This document shows, in pieces, positions 54,176 through 62,840 of a DNA stretch of 64,000 bases. The translations under genes and the position numbers were made by a program. This stretch comes from Cristatella mucedo (lineage: Eukaryota; Bryozoa; Phylactolaemata; Cristatellidae). A model generated the notes under the pieces. The model was given only the letters and a program-made list of their open reading frames with translations, made no database searches and was not told the origin of the DNA. The stretch covers positions 882,501 to 946,500 of the forward strand of contig WPIO01000025.1 of the NCBI GenBank assembly GCA_009760855.2, given 5' to 3'. Position 1 is the first letter of the stretch, and every line of letters starts with the position of its first letter.

Positions 54176-54360
54176 ACTAAAATACCTTGAATGCCACGTT
54201 CGTGGCTAGTAGCAGGTCAGCTTTAGTATGCACAGCCTTAGTGTTGTCGAAGCTGAAGTAGCTGATCTCGAAGCGACAGCAATCTGTTTGGCTCAAACAA
54301 TCTTGGCATTTGTAGTAATCTTGTAGATCGATCTCTGCAGGTGGACCGCTAAGACGCACT

Positions 54361-54387
54361 TGAGTGAGTGTGTGTGTATGTGTGTGC

Positions 54388-54459
<72 letters not shown>

Positions 54460-54511
54460 CTGTGTGTGTGTGGCTGTGTGTGTGTGGCTGTGTGTGTGTG
54501 GCTGTGTGTGT
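54361..54511. repeat. (GT)n microsatellite with 14-bp higher-order repeat
   Basis: About 45 GT units; the right part is organised as four copies of GGCTGTGTGTGTGT. Confidence 0.97.
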
Positions 54512-55067
54512 CTATGCCTGCACGCTCGGGCATGCGTATGCAGGTACTCCTGGGCGTGACTGGCATCGCTAGACTTTGGTCAAACAACCCATGATTGGAT
54601 CGGCTGGCCCTGGCCCTCCCTTTGTCTGATCAAAGAACCATTCGCTGTACGATATGCCCCGCCTATGATAGCATCCAAGGTAAAGGTCAGGTCTCCTTGT
54701 TTAGCATTTACCTGGCTGCACTCTTCTGATCGCAATCGTGTTATCAATGCTACTGTGCTACTAAGGAATGCAAGGAAGCCAGAGTGGCATCTTGCTTGGG
54801 GCAGGCTCTTTTTCCTTAAATGCGAGGAACAGAGCACGTATTTGGAAAATTTGGGACTAGGCTGTGATGATTTATTTCATCCATGGCAGCAACATTTCGA
54901 AGGGCACTTAAGTGTCACTGGGTAGGATGTTTTGTGGATTAAGGCTAAAGCAGTGCATCGATAGCATTGTCTGGTACAGCAGCCTAGCAACTATGAGGAT
55001 ATAGGCAAATGTTATGGAGCTAGCCCTTGCCTGTGACAAATCAGTGGCAATTGAATGTGGCCACTGC

Positions 55068-55500
55068 TTCTTCCTCAGCCTCCCTGTCAAGAGGCTGCTG
55101 CGCGATCGACAAACGGCTGTAGCGATGCGAATTCGTCACGCATCTGCTTCATCCTCAGTCTCTCTGGCTTGTTTGTTGCTGGTGATAACGGCCACTTTTA
55201 TCAGCTTCTGCAGCACGCGTTCACTCAGCAGCCTCGCTCTTGCATCTCTCCGATCCTGTTGTTGTTGCTAGCACGACTGACGAAGGCCCCACCTTTGCAA
55301 ATTGTTCGTGCTTCTGCTTCTTCCTCAGTCTCTGCGGCATGTCATTGCCCGCAAGAACGGCTATTTCTTTCAACTTCAGCAGCACGCTGTCCTGCAGCCT
55401 CTTCTGGCATTTCTCTGTGGCATCTCCGGTGTTTCTGGCGAGGACATCTTTTCCTTTCAGCTTCTTTTCTTTCAGAATCTGGATTGGTGACATTCATGCA
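55068..55500 (-). repeat. Degenerate ~165-bp tandem repeat, antisense coding-like, intronic
   Basis: Three diverged units begin GCTTCTTCCTCAG (55068), GCTTCATCCTCAG (55145) and GCTTCTTCCTCAG (about 55312) on the plus strand. On the minus strand the right-hand unit is open and reads GKDVLARNTGDATEKCQKRL, QDSVLLKLKEIAVLAGNDMP and QRLRKKQKHEQFAK; the middle unit reads SERVLQKLIKVAVITSNKQ and ARETEDEADA. The peptide repeat suggests a relic of a coding tandem repeat. No family is recognised and the left unit is stopped. Confidence 0.4.
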
Positions 55501-55596
55501 ACAAATGCACTGGTTGCATATTAAAAGTCGACCATTAATTCGCAGCCATTTAACCAAACTGGTAAAACTCACTCTTTACATTAATCATGCAGCTAT

Positions 55597-55865
55597 CTAA
55601 TGCGCCAGCACAGGTACGCCGGAATGAGAAGCACCGGAAGCAGAGCCAGCCGTCACTTCGAGCCTAGTGCGGAGAGGGCAAGCCGCTGGAATGCTCCGCT
55701 TGAACCCTTTGTAAAATCCTCTCAAGTTCAAACCCGTAGTATCATTAGTTCTAGCTTTTTGCTGTTTCATTTCAATTGTGGAGTCCATGCTGCAGCTATA
55801 TATGCAAATTAGAAAAGTAATTTCCTCTCCCTAACCCTTTTCTGACACTCATCATTGCAGTACCC
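55597..55865 (+). repeat. Diverged dispersed element, copy 2
   Basis: Partner of 50045-50330 (see that entry). Conserved blocks include GCCGGAATGAGAAGCACCGG versus GCCAGAAGCACC, ATATGCAAATTAGAAAA and CATCATTGC. Confidence 0.6.
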
Positions 55866-56168
55866 TCCTTGTGTAATTATTAATACATCAAGAAGATCTC
55901 AATGTAAACGTGACGTTAGGGATGCACAAAACGGACTCACTAACAAACCTAGCTTATGATAGGGGTTGATACATGAATTATCAGACGGCTGTTCTTGTCG
56001 TGAGCTGCACCCTGAGGTAATCGTTTTACTAGCTCCAAGCAGCGCCTTCACTAGCAAATCATTGCACATTGTGATGTTCCGACTCGCAATTAGCCCCATA
56101 CCTGCTATTGGTAAACAGACCAGTGTAAGGTGAACCGCCCGACGGAGCTTGGCTCCCTGTGCTTGCAG

Positions 56169-56238
56169 AGCTCAGAGAAGCACGTGCCAAGCTCGAGAAG
56201 GACGTGCTTCGAGACGTGCCAGCACCAGCACCACCGAG
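56169..56238 (+). CDS. CCDC24: CCDC24-like coding exon (ELREARAKLEKD)
   Basis: A 70-bp exon after CTGTGCTTGCAG (ending 56168), completing the Glu codon from the exon 5.5 kb upstream and reading (E)LREARAKLEKDVLRDVP and APAPPR, ending phase 2 at CCGAG|GTGAGG (56239). It matches the CCDC24 segment (A)ELKEQKKAMEQEL that follows the main coiled coil. Perfect phase agreement across a repeat-filled intron makes this a strong assignment. Confidence 0.82.
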
Positions 56239-56572
56239 GTGAGGCCACCGCTTGCCAGCAACTCCACTCTCCCAGCTTTCTAATTATGCCTTTCTGTGCC
56301 TCGCCTAAGACCATTTGAAGTTATAAGAAGGGCGCTCTCTGAGGCATCGATCAAGATTATGAATAAGTCGTCCGATTGGGCTTTGATACCGGCTTTTCAC
56401 CGATGGGGACTCTGTGTGTTAGTATTCTTGCTTCTTTCCTATCGAAGGGGGCAGCTTGTTGCTCCCTTGCTCGTAACACCTGCTCCTCGTCCATTGCACC
56501 GATTGGCTGCTTGTTCGAGTTCTCATAAGCTAGAGAGGGAAATCTCGACTGCCTCTTGTTGTCCCTTCCCAG

Positions 56573-56888
56573 GAGGAGCAGCCGTAATGCCGGTATTGAA
56601 TATGCACGTTGCAGATCGTATGCCAAGCCTGCGATGTCACCGTCACATCCACGAGCATCGGCTGCTGTGGCCAGCATGCACGTTTTCACACATCACCTGC
56701 CCCTACAGCAGGCTGAGGGTCAGGTGCGGTCAACCGGTGCTTTGTCGAAGGTCCGGGCGATCGCTGGTGGGCAGCCCGTGCCACCGGCAATGGGCTCAGG
56801 CACGCTGTCAGCTGCTGCTGCACCGCGCCCGAGCAGTGCCCTGCGGTTTAGGAAAATGGTTATTGAGTGTCGAAGTGACGGTCCTTAA
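56573..56888 (+). CDS. CCDC24: CCDC24-like, C-terminal exon
   Basis: After GTCCCTTCCCAG (ending 56572) the exon takes the phase-2 join (AG|G, Arg) and stays open for 105 codons to TAA at 56886-56888. It is Ser/Pro/Ala-rich (KPAMSPSHPRASAAVAS, QPVPPAMGSGTLSAAAA) and ends RPSSALRFRKMVIECRSDGP. Low-complexity Pro/Ser tails are typical of this part of CCDC24. The whole spliced protein would be roughly 400 residues if the candidate third exon is real, longer than the ~300 of the human protein. Confidence 0.7.
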
Positions 56889-57234
56889 AGGCACGGGTGT
56901 ACTCTTCTGCCACACCCACTGCTCACGGCAGTCGAGCTGGCAGCTAAATTGATCTGCCCAGTACTTAAGCTTTGTCCTCTGCCAAGCTGATTTGAGGAAT
57001 TCCTGCCGTGACTCGCAATCGACTGGCATAGCACCAGCAATGTAATTTTGTGGCTTTGAAAATCCTCAGGATATCGAGCAACGTTTTCTTCCACGACCTA
57101 GACCTACAAGTGGGTCGATTTGATACTTTACCGACTGTTTTACTGCAGGAGCACCGCCTCAGAACCTAGCTCCATCCGCTGCACACATTTGGCCGCACTG
57201 TACCAAGTGAGCACAGAGGAGCTAATCATATAGA

Positions 57235-57240
57235 AATAAA
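57235..57240 (+). terminator. Poly(A) signal of the CCDC24-like gene
   Basis: AATAAA 347 bp after the TAA, the first canonical hexamer downstream; it gives a 3' UTR of about 365 bp. Confidence 0.65.
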
Positions 57241-57259
57241 GTATTATTGCGTTTTACAT

Positions 57260-58585
57260 TGCTAACATCTATCGCTTATTTCATAACTCACTTGGTCTAG
57301 CAGGAGTAGGGTCATTTTCATGCTTTTGCATCGTATCGCTCGGGTGCATAAGTGTTTGCACTTCGTGTTTAGAAAGGAATATGCAAGGTTATTTATTTTC
57401 CAAGGCAAGATGGTAGACAGGTCAGGGCGTTCGTGTGATCCATTGCATGCCTGCTGTTTGTTGATGCCATTCACAAGAACACTGTCACCCTGCCAGGGAA
57501 GTCGACTCTGCTATTAAGTCTTAGTATGGTTGCAGCGGCACTGGTTGCTGGGCACTAGAATCCAGTCTGGTGACGTCCCCTTCTTCGATGCTGCTGGCTA
57601 TTTGTTCTTTAGCAAATCTGCCTTCATTTGGGAAGCCACTTTAGAACTATCCACAATTCTTGTGCACCCCTCAACTCAAAAACCGGCTTTATCGCTGGGA
57701 AAGAATCAGAAGAGTGAATTAGAGAATTTGCAAATGCTTTGAAGTTCACGGCTACTGCTTGCCTGACATCAATGTCATCACTGACTGCAAGGTCATCTCG
57801 TCCCTGCTCCTGAGGGCCACCCGCGTGAGCCAGCGAGGGGACTTTACATCAAGCGACGGCTCATTACCTTACTAACTCGCCGGAAAAGAGTGAGTCAAAC
57901 CATTGGCTGGTGGCCATTGAACCTCAGGATCTCCGGACACTCGCGTCTTTCGTTAGCTAGCCGGATTGCAAGCATTTGTGCGAAAATCGTCCACCTATGT
58001 TAGCAAGAGGACGCAAAGATCATTGCAGGAAAGGCCGACAAGAAGCTCTTGCACACTCTCTGCCCCTTGGACTTTCAACTTTCAGCCCCCCTTCTCAAAT
58101 CATGTGTTCCACTTCCACTCAGTAGCTCGTCCAGACGATGGAGACTAAGAGGTTGTTTGTTAGTTGTTGAGCTAGAGAGGATTAAAAAGCGCACTTAAGG
58201 GGGAGTTTCCAACACAATTTCAAGTTTTTTGAAATTTGCCTATTAAAAAACAAACAAGTTATAAAAGCAATCCCAAGTTTTAGTGATTGGCAGATGACCA
58301 CAAAATAGTAAATAAAATTATTTTGTAAGACTTATTTACACGGAAAGTAGTACATCGTGCTCATAAATGACTTTCTGTAAAATATAACGGCACCTGAACG
58401 GCGGTTTTTTCGGCAAACTTTGTACATATAAGCTACTCAGCCCTAAACGAACGCGCTAAAAAGCTCTTGAAACTATAAAAAAAACGTTAGATTTTCAAAA
58501 TAATGACACGCTATCTCGAGGTCAACCGTTCAACAGGTAGTTGTAACAATCAAAAAGTGTAAACCGATCGCACCAAGCGTACACG
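57260..58585. other. Unassigned spacer
   Basis: Short featureless frames. AT-rich between 58200 and 58500. Confidence 0.4.
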
Positions 58586-58587
58586 CC

Positions 58588-58840
58588 CCTGTGGGTATTA
58601 GTACAATCGTAAGTTCGCATCGTGAGTGCGCTTGTCAGTGTGCAGCTCGTGCCGCAAAGAAAAAGTGGGAAGAACAGAACGTAGATAAAGCAAGTATTAA
58701 AAAGTAGTTGGTAAAGCCAGCCGGAGACGAAATGCCAGAACTCATAAAAGAAGTAGTTAAACGCGTGCTTGCTAAATTGTTTGGAAAGCACTTGCACTTG
58801 AGACTATTGGTGGTTCTCCTCGATTCCTCCCCGCGCTAAA
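58588..58840 (+). pseudogene. Possible relic of a transposon-encoded ORF
   Basis: One plus frame reads RAAKKKWEEQNVDKASIKK, a TAG, then LVKPAGDEMPELIKEVVKRV and LAKLFGKHLHLRLLVVLLDS. The charged, helix-like sequence is open on both sides of the single stop and differs from neighbouring DNA. The family is not recognised; it lies just left of the LINE-A copy and might be part of an unrelated older insertion. Confidence 0.25.
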
Positions 58841-58937
58841 GAGCGGCCTCGGGCGACTCCTAGCGTGGTGTGGACCTTTACTTGATTTCTCCGTAATACC
58901 TTCGGGTATTCCACTGCTATCTTCGCTGTGACTATTT

Positions 58938-59315
58938 ATGAGCTGTCCTCGGATATGCTACACAAAACAGGACCTGCTTAGCATAAGATGCGATGTCGCC
59001 ATTAGTCGATACCTACCAGCGGGCCTTCTCCGGCGGGTCAGTGAGAACCTTCCTGCATCCTGCGTTCGCCCTATCAACAGCTCGGCTATCAAACCTACGA
59101 CTCGTAAGTTTAAAGCGCTGAATAGTACTTGTTGCGGTAGTAGCCCACCAGCCGCAGCCCAGCACGTTGCGAAACGTCGTCCGACGGCCGTTACCAGGTC
59201 CAATTCAAATTCGAAGAGCCAACGTCCGCCGGGCCGGACGCAAAAGGTAGAGAATACAAGCCACTTCATTGCCGTCGCCAAGTTGTTGGACAGCCTCTTA
59301 AATTCCGCCTACTAA
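58938..59315 (+). pseudogene. LINE-A N-terminal region
   Basis: ATG frame reading YTKQDLLSIRCDVAISRYLP, then Ser/Lys/Arg-rich sequence (RSNSNSKSQRPPGRTQK), ending out of frame with the endonuclease. The endonuclease frame begins a few bases downstream as VGQPLKFRLLNVRSLKTKG. Basic low-complexity linkers of this kind precede the endonuclease in CR1/L2-type polyproteins. The break near 59285 is a small indel. Confidence 0.7.
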
Positions 59316-60206
59316 ATGTCCGCTCGCTAAAAACTAAGGGGTTACTTATCCGCGATCAGGTGGTCCACGAGAAGCTAGATGCATTTCTGCTTACCGAAAC
59401 CTGGATGACGCCTTGCTCTAGTAGCTGTATTTCCGAGACCACCCCACCCGGGTTCTCATTCTATCAGTCCATGCGTTCTGACAAGGTTGGTGGCGGGGTT
59501 GCAATTGTTGTTCGCGAATCGTTTGGCTATAAAGTGTGCAGTTTCTCGCATGGGTCATCGTTTGAATCGGTTGCTATCAGGTCTTCATCAAAGACAATGC
59601 CTCTCACTATACCGGCCTCCTTCTGGCTGTCTAAACTTGTTTATAGAAGAGTTTTCAGAGTTCCTCGCTAAAATATTTGTGTGGGACAGGCCGTTACTGA
59701 TTGTAGGAGACTTCAATATTCACGTTGACAACCCTAGCAACAGCCAGGTCCGCTCATTTCTTGACTGTCTGGAGAATTTTGGTTTGGCCCAACACGTTAA
59801 TCATAGCACCCACGTCGGTGGCCACATTCTAGATCTCGTGATCACTAAGGATGTCCTCCCCACTGACTTTGTGGTGTGCCCACTGACCCTCTCAGATCAT
59901 TGTTTGGTCTCGATTACTGTTCCTGCTCCCTCGTACGTACAGGGCAATGTCGAATTCGCCAAACGGCGTAACTTACAAAGCATTGACGTGGAAAAGTTTT
60001 TGAAATCTGTTTGTGATGCAGGTCTTCTTGATCTGCATTCAGACTCGACCGGCAGCCTCGATACCCTCACAGATGCGATGAACATGACACTCAGGAGTGC
60101 TCTTGACAAGCATGCTCCCGTTCGCTCTATCCGTGCTCAAAGTCGTCGAGATTCCTTTCAATTTACAAAAAACTCCATAAGATTCGCCGGGTTAAACACA
60201 GGCTAG
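59290..60206 (+). pseudogene. LINE-A APE-type endonuclease, frameshifted
   Basis: Nicks target DNA to prime reverse transcription. First frame: FRLLNVRSLKTKGLLIRD, AFLLTETWMTPC, GGGVAIVVRESFGYKVCSFS, SKTMPLT. An 8-bp deletion at 59607/59608 relative to the minus copy shifts it into the frame continuing YRPPSGCLNLFIEEFSEFL, RPLLIVGDFNIHVDN, GGHILDLVIT and LTLSDHCLVSITV. GDFN and SDH are catalytic landmarks. A further indel near 60180 replaces the linker to the RT by KNSIRFAGLNTG and a stop. Confidence 0.88.
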
Positions 60207-60385
60207 AACGTCGTTTCAAGAAATCGGGGGTCTGAGGCAGATCTAGTCAATTTTAAAGACGTCCTTCGAGTTTACACCCGAAAGCTTAAAAAACCAGGGC
60301 TTCTTTTTTCATTAGAAAGCTGAATTCCTGCCAGTCGGACACTAAACAGATTTATAAGACAGTAAACTATTTACTGGCCAATGCT

Positions 60386-62245
60386 GTGAGGTCTGACTCC
60401 CCAGATATTAAGGGCCCAGCCGAAAAGTTTTCAGCCTTCTTTACTGTAAAAATTGTGCACATTCGTGCCTCCATTAAGCCCCCACCGACCAAAGCAATCG
60501 CCGTCCCTCAACCTGTGACCTTCCTTAAAAGGTTCTCCGATGTTTCTGCCTGTGATGTGGCTGCCCTAATAAGGTCTAGCAAAAAGAGCTCGTCTCCTGA
60601 AGACCCTGTACCTTCATCTCTGTGGTCTTCACTTGCAGACCAACTTAGCCCTGCGATAACCAAGATTTTTAATGCTTCTTTGGGAAAAGGGGTCATCCCC
60701 AAGTCCTTTAAATCGGTAATTATTAGACCTATTCTTAAAAAGCCTGGATTAGACACAGAGGTCCTAGAAAGCTATCGTCCAGTTTCCCTTCTTCCGTTCT
60801 TATCAAAGATTCTTGAAAAAATTGTTGCTAAGCAGCTAGTTGAACATATTGAAAATAATGGAATGTCAGAAACATTTCAATCAGGTTTCAAGAGGCAGCA
60901 CTCTACTGAAACTGCTCTCCTCCGTGTTAACAATGACATTCTACGTGGCAATGACGAAGGGAATGTCACTGCCCTAGCTCTGCTTGATCTGTCAGCTGCC
61001 TTCGACACCATTGATCACGAAGTTCTGCTTGAACGACTGAGAACAACGATCGGTCTGGCAGACAAAGCACTGGCGTGGTTTAAATCATACTTGTCTGATC
61101 GTGTTCAATCCGTGTCGTATGGGGGTCAGGTCTCAGACATGAGAAGGGTCACCTGTGGAGTCCCTCAAGGGTCTGTACTCGGTCCCTTGCTGTTCTCCAT
61201 CTATACGCAACCTCTGGGAAAAGTGATTAAGGCCCATGGAATAGGATATCACTTCTATGCTGACGATACTCAGTTGTATTTGTCATTTAAACCGTCAGAA
61301 TCGGCTGCAGCAACTGAAAAACTGAATGCTTGCCTTGCCGATATTCGATCCTGGATGTCGGAAAACTTCCTGAAATTAAATGACGATAAAACCGAACTGC
61401 TGATCATAGGACACCATAAGCGTGTGGCTGGATTAAAAGGCTTTGCTGTTCTAATAGGTGATGCTATTGTGCGACCTTTACCGCCTGTTCGTAATTTAGG
61501 TATCGTGTTCGACAGCTGCCTCAATTTAAAAAGCTTCATTCAGAAGACTGCCTCTACAGCTAGCCACCACATCCAATCCCTATCCAAGATTAGAAGCTGT
61601 CTCCCACAGTGGTTTAAAAATAATTTAACTAGCTCTTTAGTTCCTTCTCGGCTTAATTATTGTAATTCCCTTTTGGCTGGGCTGCCAAAGAAAGCTATTA
61701 TGCCCCTACAGCGGACTATGAATATGGCTGCAAGGCTGGTCTTCAAGTCCCAGCGGTTTGAGCACGTGTCTCCTTTGCTGAAAGAGCTAGGATGGTTGCC
61801 GGTTGAGCAAAGGATACGGAGCAAAGTTCTTACGCTGACCCACAAGGCCCGCCACGGCTTGGCTCCTTCGTACCTAGCTGAACTGCTGCATCAGTTTCAG
61901 CCTGTTCACGCCCTCAGGTCCTGTGTGGACAATAAATTAGCTGTCCCATTCCTCCGCTTAAAGACAGTTGGCGACAGAAGCTTTAGCTCTGCAGGTCCTA
62001 GACTGTGGAACTCGCTTCCACAATTCTTACGCAACGACATCTACTTTCCTACTGCCGACTATGGCACATCTTTTTCAGCGGTCCTGAGCTACTACTTCTA
62101 TGCTACTCACTACCTCAATTGCTCTCCTGACTCTGCTATGCTTCCCACTTTCTCTTTGTTGCGTGAGACGAAGTCTGTTGGGTACCGAATGCGTACCGAA
62201 AGCCGCTTAGGCTGTGAGTGCGCTATAGAAAACTCTCCTGCGTAA
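60386..62245 (+). CDS. LINE-A reverse transcriptase ORF (619 codons)
   Basis: Uninterrupted frame with fingers SYRPVSLLPFLSKILEKIV, motif A LALLDLSAAFDTIDHEVLL, motif B CGVPQGSVLGPLLFSIY, motif C YADD at residues 291-294, then LKLNDDKTELLIIGHHKR, the C-terminal LQRTMNMAARLVFKSQRFEH, LGWLPVEQRIRSKVLTLTHK and SFSSAGPRLWNSLPQFL. All catalytic Asp residues are present. The shown start is GTG; in the active element this is continuous with the endonuclease. The full RT frame in both copies, despite a broken endonuclease, implies recent insertion. Confidence 0.92.
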   Translation: MRSDSPDIKGPAEKFSAFFTVKIVHIRASIKPPPTKAIAVPQPVTFLKRFSDVSACDVAALIRSSKKSSSPEDPVPSSLWSSLADQLSPAITKIFNASLGKGVIPKSFKSVIIRPILKKPGLDTEVLESYRPVSLLPFLSKILEKIVAKQLVEHIENNGMSETFQSGFKRQHSTETALLRVNNDILRGNDEGNVTALALLDLSAAFDTIDHEVLLERLRTTIGLADKALAWFKSYLSDRVQSVSYGGQVSDMRRVTCGVPQGSVLGPLLFSIYTQPLGKVIKAHGIGYHFYADDTQLYLSFKPSESAAATEKLNACLADIRSWMSENFLKLNDDKTELLIIGHHKRVAGLKGFAVLIGDAIVRPLPPVRNLGIVFDSCLNLKSFIQKTASTASHHIQSLSKIRSCLPQWFKNNLTSSLVPSRLNYCNSLLAGLPKKAIMPLQRTMNMAARLVFKSQRFEHVSPLLKELGWLPVEQRIRSKVLTLTHKARHGLAPSYLAELLHQFQPVHALRSCVDNKLAVPFLRLKTVGDRSFSSAGPRLWNSLPQFLRNDIYFPTADYGTSFSAVLSYYFYATHYLNCSPDSAMLPTFSLLRETKSVGYRMRTESRLGCECAIENSPA

Positions 62246-62349
62246 CACCCACATGGTCTTTATGACTTTGTAGAGTTACAGACGGAGATACACTACATTA
62301 CATTCTCGAATTATAAGCAGTATGAATATGAACCGGTCATGTCATATAT

Positions 62350-62430
62350 CAATTCCTTTGCAGCGTATGTAAAGTGCCAAGAAAAGTATACAGTTCTCTT
62401 GGGGAGCCATACAGATGTATTACTATATTA
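62350..62430 (+). mobile_element. LINE-B 3' terminus
   Basis: CCTTTGCAGCGTATGTAAAG, TGCCAAGAAAAGTATACAG, then GGGGAGCCATACAGATG and an AT tail: a diverged LINE-B end between LINE-A and the hAT element. Confidence 0.7.
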
Positions 62431-62445
62431 GACTATTGCTTAGAA

Positions 62446-62520
62446 CAGGGGTGTCCAACCTTTTTGCGTTGGGGGCCACATTTCAAAAATTTAAAAGGTC
62501 CGGGGGCCACATGTAAATTG
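62446..62520. repeat. hAT terminal inverted repeat end
   Basis: CAGGGGTGTCCAACCTTTTT followed by GGGGGCCACATTTCAAAAAT is the characteristic end of hAT (Charlie/GTF2IRD2-related) elements, which begin CAGNGGTGTCCAA. The preceding 8 bp, GCTTAGAA (62438-62445), would be one copy of the target-site duplication; the other end is outside the window. Confidence 0.8.
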
Positions 62521-62840
62521 GCGTAGTTGACCGCATCAGAAAATAAGATCGTAATATAGTATGACTATTACTATTATACTTAATAAATAAACCGCAACAC
62601 AATAGTATTTTTAGCATAATTATAATTATAAATAATAAATAATAAAAATGTTATCAAGTGTCCTGGAAAACAATTCGATAGATATTATGGCCAATCTTTT
62701 ACTTTTGGATTTTTATTTCAATAACATGAAGACAGAAACTTATAAAACTTACAACATTGCATGACAAGGACTCACATAATATTAACGTCTTCGGATTAAT
62801 TAAATGCCACAGGTATTCAATGTCTTCTGCACTGCATTCA

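Larger units (their letters stand above)
58930..62306 (+). mobile_element. LINE-A, plus copy, longest in the window
   Basis: A CR1/L2-type non-LTR retrotransposon with an N-terminal region, APE endonuclease, reverse transcriptase, C-terminal region and 3' UTR ending ACGGAGATACACTACATTAC. The ORF probably starts at ATG 58938 (MSCPRICYTKQDLLSIRCD), a TxxxLLSIR opening seen in this group. The 5' UTR may extend to about 58800. Frame breaks near 59285, 59607, 60180, 60230 and 60305 inactivate it. It is inverted relative to the 24.4-27.4 kb copy, about 31.5 kb away. Confidence 0.92.

Noticed and set aside
55014-55600. 181-codon and other plus frames in the CCDC24-like intron
   Set aside because: They are the antisense of the ~165-bp tandem repeat, and the phase-matched exon join skips this region.
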